A DNA stretch of 64,000 bases from Paenibacillus sp. FSL W8-0186 (lineage in GTDB: Bacteria > Bacillota > Bacilli > Paenibacillales > Paenibacillaceae). Position 1 is the stretch's first letter. Each line of letters begins with the position of its first letter. The notes below the pieces were generated by a model that saw nothing but the letters and a program-made list of their open reading frames with translations, had not been told where the DNA came from and made no database searches. Where the stretch lies: positions 4,431,001-4,495,000 of the forward strand of contig NZ_CP150207.1 of the NCBI RefSeq assembly GCF_037969765.1. Direction: 5' to 3'. The position numbers were made by a program, and so were the translations under genes. This document shows positions 17,387 to 26,487 of this stretch, one piece after another.

Positions 17387-20300
17387 GCCAGTCAACCTCC
17401 TTCATCTTACGGACCGCAACATAAACATCCCGCTGATTCCCGATCGGTCCGTAATAGTTGAAGCCATAGCTGAGTTGGGCGTAGCCGCCTACCATTTGCG
17501 TTGGCTTAACGTGAATTCGCGTCGGCGCATTGTGGCTTCCGCCGCGTTCCTTCGTAATCTCGGAGCCTGGAACGTTAATATGCTTATCCTGCGCGTGATA
17601 CATGAACATCGTGCCTCTCGGCATGCGATGGCTAACCACGGCTCGCGCTGTAACAACGCCGTTGCGGTTGTATACCTCAAGCCAATCATTATCCTGAATC
17701 TGATGGGCAGCCGCATCCTCATCGTTGATCCAGACCGTTGGGCCGCCGCGGAACAAGGTCAGCATATGGAGATTATCCTGATACATGCTGTGAATATTCC
17801 ATTTGCCATGCGGCGTTAAGTAGCGAAGTACAAGCGCATCCGTACCACCGGCAATTTGCTTGTCCCGAGGGCCAAACACCATGGGCGGCAAGGTCGGTTT
17901 ATAGACCGGCAGCGCTTCGCCAAATTGCAGGAACAGCTCATGATCGATGTAGAAATGCTGCCTGCCTGTAAGCGTACGGAATGGTACAAGGCGCTCGATA
18001 TTCGTGGTGAATGGGGAATATCGCCGTCCCATTTTATTGGATCCGCTGAATACCGGGGTTGGGATGACTTCGCGCGGCTGTACCGTAATGCTCTCGAACG
18101 TAATTCGCTCAGCAGCCCGATCCGCCGAAATATCTTTAAGCGCAACGCCCGTATCCTGCTCCGCCGATTCCCAAGCGCGCTGGGACACTCTGCCATTCGT
18201 GGCGGATGATAGATTCAGGATGGCGTCAGCGGCGTGGCGGGCGGTCTGAAGCTTCGGCAGCCCATTTTTGATCGAATCGTCATGATAAGTGCCGTTGATG
18301 CGTTTCAATTCTTCATATTCCTCGGCCACAGAGAAGCTGACCCCGTGAGCCCCTACCTTGCCTGTGCTCAAATTCGGTCCAAGGGTAATGTATTTGTCAT
18401 AGATCTTCGTGTAGTCGCGTTCGACAATGGTCAGATTCGGCATGGTCTTGCCGGGGATCGGCTCAGCTTCACCCTTATGCCAATCCTTGATGACGCCGAA
18501 TGGCTGGGCAATTTCGTTCACAGAATCATGGGCAAGCGGCGTAGTTACGACATCTTTATATATACCGGGCAGATGCTCCCTCGCCATGTCCGAGAATACT
18601 TTGGCAATCGTCCGGTAAATATCCCAGTCCGAGCGGGATTCCCACAACGGATCGACCGCCGGGTTGAACGGGTGCACGAACGGATGCATATCTGTAGAAG
18701 ACAAATCTGTCTTCTCATACCAGGTTGCCGCAGGCAATACGATATCCGCATACATCGGCGTCGATGTCATCCGGAAATCCAGCGCTACGAGCAAATCCAG
18801 CTTTCCCTCGACATCCTCGCGCCAGGTGATTTCCTCGGGTTTCTCCTCCTCATTCGGCGTAGACAACAGCCCATCCGCGGCACCGAGCAAATGCTTCATG
18901 AAATACTCCTGCCCCTTCGCGGAGCTGGATATCAGATTCGAACGCCACACAAACAACGTCCGCGGGAAATTCTCCGGTGCATCCGGATCTTCAATGGCAA
19001 ACTTGGTGTCTCCGGTCACGATTTGATCCAAGGTGTGTTGAATAATGCTGCCGTGATCTGTTTTTCCCTGCTGGGCAGCTTCCTCTGCCATGGCCAGGCT
19101 GCTCTTGTTGAATTGAGGATAGGACGGCAGCCAGCCTAAACGAGCGGCAAGCACGTTGTAATCCGCAGGATGCTGGTAACGAACCTCTCCCCCGGTAGGC
19201 GATTTCAATGAATTCGTACCCGTCTCCTCGTATTTCCATTGATCCGTTGCAAAATAGAAGAAAGATGTAGCATTCTGCTGGCGCGAAGCGCCCTGCCAGT
19301 CCTTGGCAAAGGCAACCGCAGACCATCCTTCGATTGGACGGCATTTCTCCTGGCCTACATAATGCGCCCAGCCGCCGCCGTTCACACCCTGCGATGCCGT
19401 CAGTATGACCAGATTCAAAATGGAACGGTAGATCGTATCACTGTTAAACCAGTGATTAATCCCGGCGCCCATAATAATCATGGAGCGTCCCCCGGTATCC
19501 AGTGAATTCTGCGCAAATTCGCGGGCAATTTGAATGACGATAGAGGATTTCACCCCTGTGATGGCTTCCTGCCATGCGGGTGTATAATGCGTTAATGCAT
19601 CATCATACCCAGCCGCTTCATGCCCGCCGCCGCTGCGCCGCACGCCATATTGGCTCAGCATTAAGTCATATACGGTAACGGCTAGACGTTCTGCGCCATC
19701 GGCCAGCTCAATTTTTCGAGCCGGAATTGAGCGCGTAAAGGTGCCGTTTCCGGTTTGATCAAAGAACGGAAATACGATTTCTTCCCACTGTGCGCCATGA
19801 GCCTCTACGGACAGCGCCGGCTTGATCTTCGTACCGTCTTCGCGTTCCAGAATCAGGTTCCACTTCTTGTCCTTCTCCCACCGCTGCCCCATCGTTCCAT
19901 TGGGAACTGTAATCTCATCTGTGGCTTCGTCGAGAATGACCGGCTTCCACTCCGCATGCTGTGATGCATCCCCTAAATCACTGGCCCGCAGGAAGCGCCC
20001 TGCTTTGTAGCTGCCTTCATGCGGATCCAGAAGAATAAGGAACGGCATATCTGTATATTGTTTGGCATAGTCAAGGAACATTGGCTCCTGACGCTCATGA
20101 TAGAACTCACTCAAAATAACATGGGTCATCGCTTGGGCAATCGCCGCGTCCGTCCCTGGATTCGGGGCGAGCCAGTTGTCTGCGAACTTGACGTTTTCGG
20201 CATAGTCCGGCGCCACCGACACCACTTTGGTGCCTTTATAGCGAACCTCAGTCATAAAATGAGCGTCTGGTGTACGCGTTAACGGCACGTTAGAGCCCCA

Positions 20301-21050
20301 CATAATCAGGTAGCCGGAGTTGTACCAGTCGCTAGACTCGGGCACATCCGTCTGCTCGCCCCAAATTTGCGGCGAGGCGGGCGGAAGGTCGGCATACCAG
20401 TCATAGAAGCTAAGCATTTCGCCGCCCAACAGTGAGATGAACCGGGCGCCGGAAGCGTAGCTGATCATCGACATCGCCGGAATCGGCGTGAAGCCGGCGA
20501 TCCGGTCCGGTCCGTACTTGCGGATCGTATAAATGAGCTGCGCCGCGATGATCTGTGTTGCATCCTCCCAGGACACGCGGACATGACCCCCTTTTCCCCG
20601 GGCCTGCTTGTAGGATTTCGCCTTTTCCGGATTCTCCACAATACTTGCCCAGGCGGCTACCGGATTCGCCGATTCATTTAAGGCTTGCTTCCACATTCTC
20701 AAGAGCCGGCCCCGCATATACGGATATTTCACTCGCAGCGGACTATATTCATACCACGAAAATGAAGCGCCGCGCGGGCAGCCGCGCGGTTCAAATTCAG
20801 GCATATCCGGGCCGCATGACGGGTAGTCGATCTGCTGGTTTTCCCAGGTAATGATGCCATTCTTCACAAACACCTTCCAGCTGCAAGATCCGGTGCAATT
20901 GACACCATGCGTCGTGCGGACAACCTTGTCATGCGCCCAACGACCGCGGTACATGTTCTCCCAAGTCCGATCCTTCTCTTCAAGAATCGACCAATGATCA
21001 GAGTAGCTTTCTGTCGGCTTAAAAAACCTCAGTCCGAATTTCCGTTTCAC
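17376..21050 (-). CDS. narG: Respiratory nitrate reductase alpha subunit NarG
   Basis: About 1224 residues, the usual length. The bis-MGD molybdoenzyme that reduces nitrate to nitrite at the inner face of the membrane. The N-terminal region carries the FeS ligands (HGVNCTGSCSWKVFVKNG); downstream are the typical RGCPRGASFSWYEYS and PASPQIWGEQTDVPESSDWY segments, the latter near the molybdenum-ligand Asp. There is no Tat signal, as expected for the cytoplasm-facing enzyme. Start: GTG at 21050 giving MKRKFGLRFF; the GTG at 21062 overlaps the AAGGAG itself. Confidence 0.97.
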   Translation of the reverse strand: MKRKFGLRFFKPTESYSDHWSILEEKDRTWENMYRGRWAHDKVVRTTHGVNCTGSCSWKVFVKNGIITWENQQIDYPSCGPDMPEFEPRGCPRGASFSWYEYSPLRVKYPYMRGRLLRMWKQALNESANPVAAWASIVENPEKAKSYKQARGKGGHVRVSWEDATQIIAAQLIYTIRKYGPDRIAGFTPIPAMSMISYASGARFISLLGGEMLSFYDWYADLPPASPQIWGEQTDVPESSDWYNSGYLIMWGSNVPLTRTPDAHFMTEVRYKGTKVVSVAPDYAENVKFADNWLAPNPGTDAAIAQAMTHVILSEFYHERQEPMFLDYAKQYTDMPFLILLDPHEGSYKAGRFLRASDLGDASQHAEWKPVILDEATDEITVPNGTMGQRWEKDKKWNLILEREDGTKIKPALSVEAHGAQWEEIVFPFFDQTGNGTFTRSIPARKIELADGAERLAVTVYDLMLSQYGVRRSGGGHEAAGYDDALTHYTPAWQEAITGVKSSIVIQIAREFAQNSLDTGGRSMIIMGAGINHWFNSDTIYRSILNLVILTASQGVNGGGWAHYVGQEKCRPIEGWSAVAFAKDWQGASRQQNATSFFYFATDQWKYEETGTNSLKSPTGGEVRYQHPADYNVLAARLGWLPSYPQFNKSSLAMAEEAAQQGKTDHGSIIQHTLDQIVTGDTKFAIEDPDAPENFPRTLFVWRSNLISSSAKGQEYFMKHLLGAADGLLSTPNEEEKPEEITWREDVEGKLDLLVALDFRMTSTPMYADIVLPAATWYEKTDLSSTDMHPFVHPFNPAVDPLWESRSDWDIYRTIAKVFSDMAREHLPGIYKDVVTTPLAHDSVNEIAQPFGVIKDWHKGEAEPIPGKTMPNLTIVERDYTKIYDKYITLGPNLSTGKVGAHGVSFSVAEEYEELKRINGTYHDDSIKNGLPKLQTARHAADAILNLSSATNGRVSQRAWESAEQDTGVALKDISADRAAERITFESITVQPREVIPTPVFSGSNKMGRRYSPFTTNIERLVPFRTLTGRQHFYIDHELFLQFGEALPVYKPTLPPMVFGPRDKQIAGGTDALVLRYLTPHGKWNIHSMYQDNLHMLTLFRGGPTVWINDEDAAAHQIQDNDWLEVYNRNGVVTARAVVSHRMPRGTMFMYHAQDKHINVPGSEITKERGGSHNAPTRIHVKPTQMVGGYAQLSYGFNYYGPIGNQRDVYVAVRKMKEVDWLED

Positions 21051-21123
21051 TGGATGAATCACTCCTTCTGCCGAATGACAAAGATATGACGGGAATCAAT
21101 AATTTGTCTATTCTTATATGTTC

Positions 21124-21129
21124 ATTATG
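21124..21129 (-). promoter_or_regulatory. -10 element of the narGHJI-nreABC promoter
   Basis: CATAAT on the minus strand, centred 35 bp from the nearer NreC-like box, as in narT. No recognisable -35. Confidence 0.45.
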
Positions 21130-21154
21130 AAAGGGAGCCATCTTCATTCCTATA

Positions 21155-21190
21155 AGGGGAAGTCCTGATATCGTTTCGGGGAAATCCCTT
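21155..21190. promoter_or_regulatory. Paired NreC-like boxes upstream of narG
   Basis: AGGGGAAGTCCTGA (21155-21168) and CGGGGAAATCCCTT (21177-21190) are centred 22 bp apart, the same geometry as at narT. They lie in the divergent narG-modA intergenic region, so could also influence modA. Confidence 0.65.
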
Positions 21191-21251
21191 TTTCTCTCTG
21201 GAATCGCCTGTTCGGGGGCTTAAAGGGTTTACTCCCCGGGCCGCAACCACT

Positions 21252-21257
21252 TATAAT
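21252..21257 (+). promoter_or_regulatory. -10 element of the modAB promoter
   Basis: TATAAT at 21252-21257, about 55 bp before the modA ATG. The -35 region (TTACTC, 17 bp upstream) is weak. Confidence 0.45.
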
Positions 21258-21312
21258 GAAACGCAAATCGTCTAACGATACTGGATCACCACTTGAAAGG
21301 GAGTTTGTATGT

Positions 21313-22095
21313 ATGAGAAGCCTGCGAATCTTTCCCGCCTTATTCCTATTCATATCCCTCGTATTTACCGGCTGCAGCACCGCTTCCGATGAGCAGGTGG
21401 AATTAACCATTTCAGCGGCAGCAAGCCTTACCGACGCTATGAAAGAAATCCAAGCCTCCTATGAAGCACAGCATCCTGCCGTTAAGCTCACGTTTAATTT
21501 CGGGGGCTCCGGCGCCTTGCAGAAACAGATCGAGCAAGGTGCTCCTGTCGATTTATTTCTCTCGGCAGCAGCTAATAATATGAATCTTCTTCTGGATCAA
21601 AATATTATTGATGCCAGGCAGCATATGAATCTGCTGACAAATAAGCTTGTCGTGGTCATACCTGATGACCAATCAGATGAGATTCAGGGACTGGAAGACT
21701 TGAAGGACACCCGCATTAAAATGATCGCAGTAGGAATTCCAGAAAGCGTTCCTGCCGGAAGCTATGCTAGAGAAGCTCTAATGTCCGCCGGGCTATGGGA
21801 CATCCTTCAGCCTAAAATGGTTCAAGCCAAAGATGTTCGGCAGGTCCTGCAATATGTAGAGACCGGCAATGCTGATGCAGGTTTTGTCTACGAGTCTGAC
21901 GCGCTGACCTCTGCCAAGGTAAAGATCGCCTTACCCGTTGATCCCGCGATCTATACTCCTGTCGAGTATCCGATCGGCGTTATCAAGTCTACGAAGCATG
22001 GCAAAGAAGCGGCGGAGCTGTATAACTATCTGCAATCCAAAGAAGCGCTGGATGTCTTTGTTAAATACGGCTTCACTCCGGCACAGTCCTTATGA
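21313..22095 (+). CDS. modA: Molybdate ABC transporter substrate-binding protein ModA
   Basis: 260 residues. A lipoprotein signal ends at Cys21 (VFTGC); the mature part begins with the ModA signature ELTISAAASLTDAMKEIQ and has FNFGGSGALQKQIEQGAPVD, which holds the oxyanion-binding Ser/Ala residues. It binds molybdate outside the membrane. The ATG at 21313 follows GGGAG by nine bases; the longer frame adds a non-signal leader. It overlaps modB by 4 bp. Confidence 0.94.
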   Translation: MRSLRIFPALFLFISLVFTGCSTASDEQVELTISAAASLTDAMKEIQASYEAQHPAVKLTFNFGGSGALQKQIEQGAPVDLFLSAAANNMNLLLDQNIIDARQHMNLLTNKLVVVIPDDQSDEIQGLEDLKDTRIKMIAVGIPESVPAGSYAREALMSAGLWDILQPKMVQAKDVRQVLQYVETGNADAGFVYESDALTSAKVKIALPVDPAIYTPVEYPIGVIKSTKHGKEAAELYNYLQSKEALDVFVKYGFTPAQSL

Positions 22096-22769
22096 GCATG
22101 CAAATACCTTGGCATGAATTTTGGCAGCCGATCCGCCTGTCCCTGCAAGTTGCCCTGCTGTCCAGCGTGCTGGTCACGATTCTCGGCACAGCCATAGCCC
22201 GCTGGATGGCCAGCCGGACCTGGAAAGGCAAAATTGCGCTGGAGACTATACTTATGCTCCCGCTCGTTCTGCCTCCGACGGTGATAGGTTTTCTGCTGCT
22301 CGTTCTCCTGGGCAGAAGGAGCGGGATCGGCCGTTTCGTTGAATGGCTATTCGCCTCACCGCTCATATTTTCTTGGTGGGCAGCGGTCATTGCCTCCATC
22401 GTCGTCTCGTTTCCGCTCGTTTACCAGACGATGAAATCTGCGTTCGCTTCGGTCGATCGAGAGCTGGAGGATGCGGGACGATCCAGCGGGGCCAGCGAGT
22501 GGCAAGTATTCCGCTATATTACACTGCCGCTTAGCAAGCAATCTCTGATTACGGCCTATATTCTTGGGTTTGCCCGGGGATTAGGGGAGTTTGGAGCCAC
22601 CGTCATGTTCGCTGGCAATATTCCAGGCAAAACCCAGACGCTTCCCACAGCCATCTACGTGGCGGTCGATACGGGGAATACCGATTTAGCCTGGGCCTGG
22701 ACCATTACGATCATTTTCATTTCATTCCTGATGCTGTTGTTCACTCGGCAGAAAAATAAAAAATGGTGA
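22092..22769 (+). CDS. modB: Molybdate ABC transporter permease ModB
   Basis: 225 residues, about five or six spans, with the permease EAA loop (DAGRSSGASEWQVFRYITLP). Translationally coupled to modA. No modC ATPase follows: a strong terminator overlaps the stop codon, so the ATPase must come from elsewhere. Confidence 0.94.
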   Translation: MSMQIPWHEFWQPIRLSLQVALLSSVLVTILGTAIARWMASRTWKGKIALETILMLPLVLPPTVIGFLLLVLLGRRSGIGRFVEWLFASPLIFSWWAAVIASIVVSFPLVYQTMKSAFASVDRELEDAGRSSGASEWQVFRYITLPLSKQSLITAYILGFARGLGEFGATVMFAGNIPGKTQTLPTAIYVAVDTGNTDLAWAWTITIIFISFLMLLFTRQKNKKW

Positions 22770-22802
22770 ACAGAGGAATACCTCGTGTTCACCATTTTTT
22801 TT
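22761..22802 (+). terminator. Terminator of modAB
   Basis: AAAATGGTGAACA pairs with TGTTCACCATTTT; the loop region holds a GAGG/CCTC mini-stem. Eight T residues follow. The stem includes the modB stop codon. Confidence 0.88.
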
Positions 22803-22841
22803 GGACCAACTCTGTATCAGTTCAAGTAGGTTGGCACTGCC

Positions 22842-23180
22842 TTATACGTTCTTGGCGTAGTTTTCGTTTGGAGTCTTCGTCAATACAACATACAGGCTGG
22901 AACTAGACTCCCCGCTGCGATAAGAGAACTCCTCGTCCCCGGTAATATGAAGGACGTCCCCTTTAGCAACCGCCGATGGCTGCCCATTACACGTTACTTC
23001 ACCAGCACCTTCAAGTACCAATATATACACGTTGGCCCTCGGGTGCTTATGTGTCGGCAGTTCCGCCCCAGGAGCAAAGTTTAATAAGAAAATAACGTTG
23101 TCCTCTTCCTTAAAGACAATACGCTTCGTAAATTTGTTGTCCACATATTCTTGATACTGAACAAGATTTTTCTTCTCCAT
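22842..23180 (-). CDS. Cupin domain protein
   Basis: 112 residues, a single-domain cupin. The first motif is PGAELPTHKHPRANVYILVL with an HxH metal pair, although the usual Glu is replaced; the second motif is GDVLHITGDEEFSYRSG. It probably binds a metal ion; no substrate can be named. An unlinked gene between modB and the V4R gene, with AGGAGGATGATC before ATG. Confidence 0.8.
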   Translation of the reverse strand: MEKKNLVQYQEYVDNKFTKRIVFKEEDNVIFLLNFAPGAELPTHKHPRANVYILVLEGAGEVTCNGQPSAVAKGDVLHITGDEEFSYRSGESSSSLYVVLTKTPNENYAKNV

Positions 23181-23272
23181 CGGTGATCATCCTCCTTATA
23201 ATAATTTTGAAGGCATTACAGCAGCATTTAAAACTGCATTGAATGCTGTATTAGGCGCTGCTTGCATCATCT

Positions 23273-23737
23273 CTAGAGTCGCACCTCATACTCACAGCAA
23301 TCGTCGCCATTGACATTGCACTTGATTTCCCTGACGGACACTCTTTTGTCCATCATTTTGCTAAGCGCTCCCTCCATAATGGCTCCCTCCAAATCGCAAA
23401 CCAAATTTCCTTCGATCTCAGGCAGTCCTACGCAAAAGCAATCCTTCACCGCAATATGAAGCCTGTTCTCTTCTTCAAGAACAATTTGCGGATCACCCAC
23501 CTTCAGCTCTCGGAATAAATCAAGCAGTTCTTGCACGGACTGTACGGCCAGGCTTTCGCCGATTTTCCGGCCAACCGTCAATGTCGTTCCCTTCCCTTTC
23601 ATCGGAAGGCCTTGATACATGCCGATGAGACGAATAGCTCTGTATAGCTCAATGGGCACCGCATCCCCCAAAGCTGTCCTTGAAATCTTCTTCATATCAT
23701 CAAAAGAGAATTCGTGTAAAGTATCTACGCTCCCCAT
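23273..23737 (-). CDS. V4R (4-vinyl reductase) domain protein
   Basis: 154 residues. The C-terminal half looks like a V4R domain, a small-molecule-binding fold, with conserved cysteines in DCFCVGLPEIEGNLVCDLEG and a final CNVNGDDCCEYEV pattern that could bind a metal. Such stand-alone proteins are thought to act as sensors or carriers. Start ATG at 23737 has GAGGTG six bases upstream. Its closeness to the nitrate genes may or may not be meaningful. Confidence 0.7.
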   Translation of the reverse strand: MGSVDTLHEFSFDDMKKISRTALGDAVPIELYRAIRLIGMYQGLPMKGKGTTLTVGRKIGESLAVQSVQELLDLFRELKVGDPQIVLEEENRLHIAVKDCFCVGLPEIEGNLVCDLEGAIMEGALSKMMDKRVSVREIKCNVNGDDCCEYEVRL

Positions 23738-23865
23738 ACAAGCACCTCGTTTCTTCATTTGAACTAAACCTTATTTTTATTGTAGAGGATTTATATGTTT
23801 GGATTGTGATTTTCGTCACAAATTAAAAAGGATTAGAATCACCCCGCTGCATCAGGCAGCCAGTC

Positions 23866-23936
23866 CCTTTATCCTTTATCCTTTATCCTTTATCCTTTAT
23901 CCTTTAACCTGTAACCTGTGCTCTGTGCTCTGTGTG
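23866..23936. repeat. Heptanucleotide tandem array
   Basis: Five exact CCTTTAT units (23866-23900), a partial sixth, then degenerate 7-mers (ACCTGTA, ACCTGTG, CTCTGTG, CTCTGTG). Non-coding; the open frame through it is repeat-derived. Confidence 0.8.
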
Positions 23937-24179
23937 TACCCCGGATTCGATTTAGTTGCGTTTTGTGTACTTAATATAGTGTAATGGGACAATTTATAGA
24001 GTTAAATGGATTTCATGTATTAAAAAACACTTCAACAACATCATCTGGCTAAAAATCCTGGTATTAATGACACAAAATCCAGCTAATTGTACACTTTACG
24101 CTAGGTTGCATATTTTAAATACCAAAATTCCATTTAAACATGTTGGGCAAGAGGACAGTTTTAAAAATCAACAAAAAGC

Positions 24180-24217
24180 GTAAGCTTCCCATACATCACT
24201 CCCCATGGAAAGCTTAC
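24180..24217. repeat. 13-bp inverted repeat
   Basis: GTAAGCTTCCCAT and ATGGAAAGCTTAC pair with one G-U across about 12 bases. It has no clear U-tract on either side, so it is a stem-loop of unknown role. Confidence 0.6.
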
Positions 24218-24344
24218 ACGTCAACGTAGTCGACCAAGAAAAAACATAAGGAGCCTATGCATTAGCCGCCGTCATGCAGTGAAGCACCGCATTCTGGGAG
24301 TTGTGCTCCTATGTGCCCCTATGTGCCCCTATGTGTGCCTACGA

Positions 24345-24875
24345 TTACCGTACGTTGAAGCCATTGGAATGAAACACCGCATCCTCAGCGTACATTTCTT
24401 TCGGCGGCGGATCGCTGGCCGGATAACCTAATCCCAGGATGGCTACTACACGATACTTCTCCGGGATACCGAGCAGGTTTCGCACATAGCTTTCCCGCTG
24501 GGCAGATTCTTGCTGATCCTCTGCATGATAGACCGCTCCCCAGGCTGCCCCAAGTCCAAGCGATGTCGCGGCCAGCCACAAGTATCCTCCCGCGATGGAG
24601 GCGTCCTGCAGCCAATACTTGCTCACTTCCTCGCGGCCGATAATAGCTGCTCCAGCAGCAGCCTGCTCCAGCCACCGCATATAAGGCGTTGTCTTGCTCA
24701 ATTGGGCCAGCAGCGATTTATTCGTAATCAGAATAAATTCCCTTGAGGGCAAATTGTTTCCGGTAGGAGATTGATACAAGGCCGTCTTGAGCTTGCTCAA
24801 ATCCTCCTCGGAAATCGGATTTTCCTTATACGCTGTAATCTCTCTCCGTTTCTCAATTGCTGACAATACGTCCAT
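24345..24875 (-). CDS. Nitroreductase family protein
   Basis: 176 residues of the FMN-dependent nitroreductase fold: an N-terminal IEKRREITAY (Arg-rich FMN phosphate contact), SPTGNNLPSREFILI, and C-terminal VAILGLGYPA. It should use NAD(P)H to reduce nitro compounds or quinones; the physiological substrate is unknown. The ATG at 24875 is preferred; upstream codons are AT-rich non-coding-like. It is monocistronic. Confidence 0.86.
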   Translation of the reverse strand: MDVLSAIEKRREITAYKENPISEEDLSKLKTALYQSPTGNNLPSREFILITNKSLLAQLSKTTPYMRWLEQAAAGAAIIGREEVSKYWLQDASIAGGYLWLAATSLGLGAAWGAVYHAEDQQESAQRESYVRNLLGIPEKYRVVAILGLGYPASDPPPKEMYAEDAVFHSNGFNVR

Positions 24876-25110
24876 TACAATCACCATCCATTCCAAAAAA
24901 TTCGCCCCATAGGCGATAAATCCAATCTGCTTACTATTATAATTTAACATTGTAAAAAGTGGGGATTTGATGAAATAAAAAATAATATCTATAATCAAAA
25001 CAAGGGAGTGGATTATATAGTTAAACTATAAAAAGGGATGTAGGCAAGTACGTAAAATGTTCCTACGATCGCTGTTGTTCATCTTATATACCAAGAAAGG
25101 AGCAGCAACA

Positions 25111-25446
25111 ATGATAAAATTGGAAATATCGCCATTGGCCGAACGCAGACTTCAGGAGAAATTAGGGGAACAGCCCGGTGTGATCAAGCTATATTATGAC
25201 ACAGAAGGCTGCGGCTGTGACGGCATAAATACACTGCTAATCCAAGACGAGAAAGGTCAATTTGACCTTCCGGTTGATGCCGGAAACTTGTCCTTTGTCG
25301 TCGATCAACAGCATCAAATTTTCTATGAGGATACACTGTGGCTTGATGCAGAAGAGAACTATCCCGCCTTCAAATTAAGAAGCAAATCGGCAACTTACAG
25401 CTCGAATGTCCAGCTTCGGGACATGCGGCATTTGGCTGCACAATAG
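25111..25446 (+). CDS. HesB/IscA-like iron-sulfur biosynthesis family protein
   Basis: 111 residues with a HesB-like fold. A cysteine pair is seen in DTEGCGCDGINTLLIQ rather than the C-terminal CGCG of true A-type carriers, so it resembles the YqkB-type branch of unknown role. ATG at 25111 follows AAGGAGCAGCAACA. It stands alone. Confidence 0.8.
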   Translation: MIKLEISPLAERRLQEKLGEQPGVIKLYYDTEGCGCDGINTLLIQDEKGQFDLPVDAGNLSFVVDQQHQIFYEDTLWLDAEENYPAFKLRSKSATYSSNVQLRDMRHLAAQ

Positions 25447-25495
25447 CCTGCAAAAGCCTACTTAAGATAGCCAGGGGTTGTGTGATCGCTGCACA

Positions 25496-25846
25496 TCATT
25501 TGCCTTCCAGCACTTCCTGCAGCACAAGTGCATGGTTATGCTTCTGATCCTTAGCTGCGTACAGTAAAGTGACGGTTCCGCTCTCCATCCAGGAACGCAA
25601 TTGCTCGATATACACTTTAACTTCTTGCGCAGCCAGTTCCTGCTCATAACGCTTGGAAAATTCGGCATACCGTTCAGGCTGATGGGCAAACCATTTCCGC
25701 AGCCCGGTACTCGGGGCAATCTCCTTCATCCATAAGTCGAGCTGAGCTTCGGCTTTGCTGATGCCGCGAGGCCATATTCTGTCCACTAGTATGCGCTTGC
25801 CATCCTCGAAAGCGGGAGTCTCATAAATTCTTTTGATTTTGAGCAC
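25496..25846 (-). CDS. DUF488 family protein
   Basis: 116 residues with the family pattern KIKRIYETP, GKRILVDRIWPRGISK, LRKWFAHQPERYAEFSKRY and a final TLLYAAKDQKHNHALVL. The fold is rhodanese/phosphatase-like in some members; no function established. Start GTG at 25846 with GGGGGA nine bases upstream. It lies downstream of dps, separated by a terminator. Confidence 0.8.
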   Translation of the reverse strand: MLKIKRIYETPAFEDGKRILVDRIWPRGISKAEAQLDLWMKEIAPSTGLRKWFAHQPERYAEFSKRYEQELAAQEVKVYIEQLRSWMESGTVTLLYAAKDQKHNHALVLQEVLEGK

Positions 25847-25879
25847 GGTATATATTCCCCCTTTACAGAGCACCCGAAG

Positions 25880-25920
25880 AAACCTGTCCGGCTAGGATAT
25901 GATCCTAATCGAACAGGTTC
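25880..25920 (-). terminator. Terminator of dps
   Basis: AACCTGTTCGATTAGGAT and ATCCTAGCCGGACAGGTT pair (two-base internal mismatch) across CAT, followed by TTCTTCGG. Moderate U-content. Confidence 0.6.
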
Positions 25921-25939
25921 CATCTGCGTGCCTATGAAC

Positions 25940-26404
25940 TTACTTACCCAAATAGGCGTTCAGCATCCATCTATGCTTGTCTAAAGCCGACAGCATGCCA
26001 AGCAGCAGATCCCCGGTCGCTTCATCTTCAGCCTGCTCTGCGGCTTCCATTCCACTCTTCAGCTCTTGGCTAATCGATTCGAAATCAGCGACCACAGCCG
26101 CAACCATCTCTTCTGCGGACTGCCTGCCTGCCGCTTCGGAAATCGTCGTGTGCGCCAAAGCATCCTTTAGCGTACTAATCGGTTCGCCGCCAATCGCCAA
26201 CAGCCGCTCAGCAATTTCATCGACGTAGCCAGCCGCTTCATTGTACAGCTCCTCGAACTTCTCATGCAGCGTAAAAAACTGAGGACCTTTCACGTACCAG
26301 TGGAAATGATGCAGTTTGGTATACAACACCGTCCAGTTAGCGATTTGCAGGTTCAATTGTTGATGCAGAGTTTGGTTAGTTTCAGTCAGTACTTGGTTTG
26401 ACAT
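25940..26404 (-). CDS. dps: Dps family DNA-protection protein
   Basis: 154 residues. Ferritin-like dodecamer that oxidises and stores iron and shields DNA during starvation and peroxide stress. The ferroxidase motif is evident: YTKLHHFHWYVKGPQFFTLH followed by KFEELYNEAAGYVDEIAER. GGAGG lies eight bases before the ATG at 26404. A sigma-A promoter and a dyad operator lie upstream. Confidence 0.92.
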   Translation of the reverse strand: MSNQVLTETNQTLHQQLNLQIANWTVLYTKLHHFHWYVKGPQFFTLHEKFEELYNEAAGYVDEIAERLLAIGGEPISTLKDALAHTTISEAAGRQSAEEMVAAVVADFESISQELKSGMEAAEQAEDEATGDLLLGMLSALDKHRWMLNAYLGK

Positions 26405-26487
26405 TAGTAATTCCTCCATTCAATCATCAAAATAGGATCGATTCTCGTCAGCCTAGCCCTAAGAACTTCATTTTTAAATTATTTTAA

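Larger units (their letters stand above)
23759..24344. other. 586-bp gene-free region between the V4R and nitroreductase genes
   Basis: Contains the heptanucleotide array, AT-rich sequence with a dispersed-repeat motif (ACACAAAATCCAG at 24070-24082), a 13-bp inverted repeat at 24180-24217, and three ATGTGCCCCT units near 24310-24340. No convincing gene on either strand. Confidence 0.7.

Noticed and set aside
16220..17461. 413-codon plus-strand frame opposite narH
   Set aside because: An antisense shadow of a high-GC conserved gene; no domain and no start signal.
18234..19139. 301-codon plus-strand frame opposite narG
   Set aside because: Antisense shadow; narG is full length and conserved across this stretch.
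23866..23936. CRISPR-like array
   Set aside because: Units are 7 bp with no spacers and no cas genes nearby.
23799..23984. 61-codon plus-strand frame across the heptanucleotide array
   Set aside because: The sequence is repeat translation (FILYPL units) without a ribosome site.
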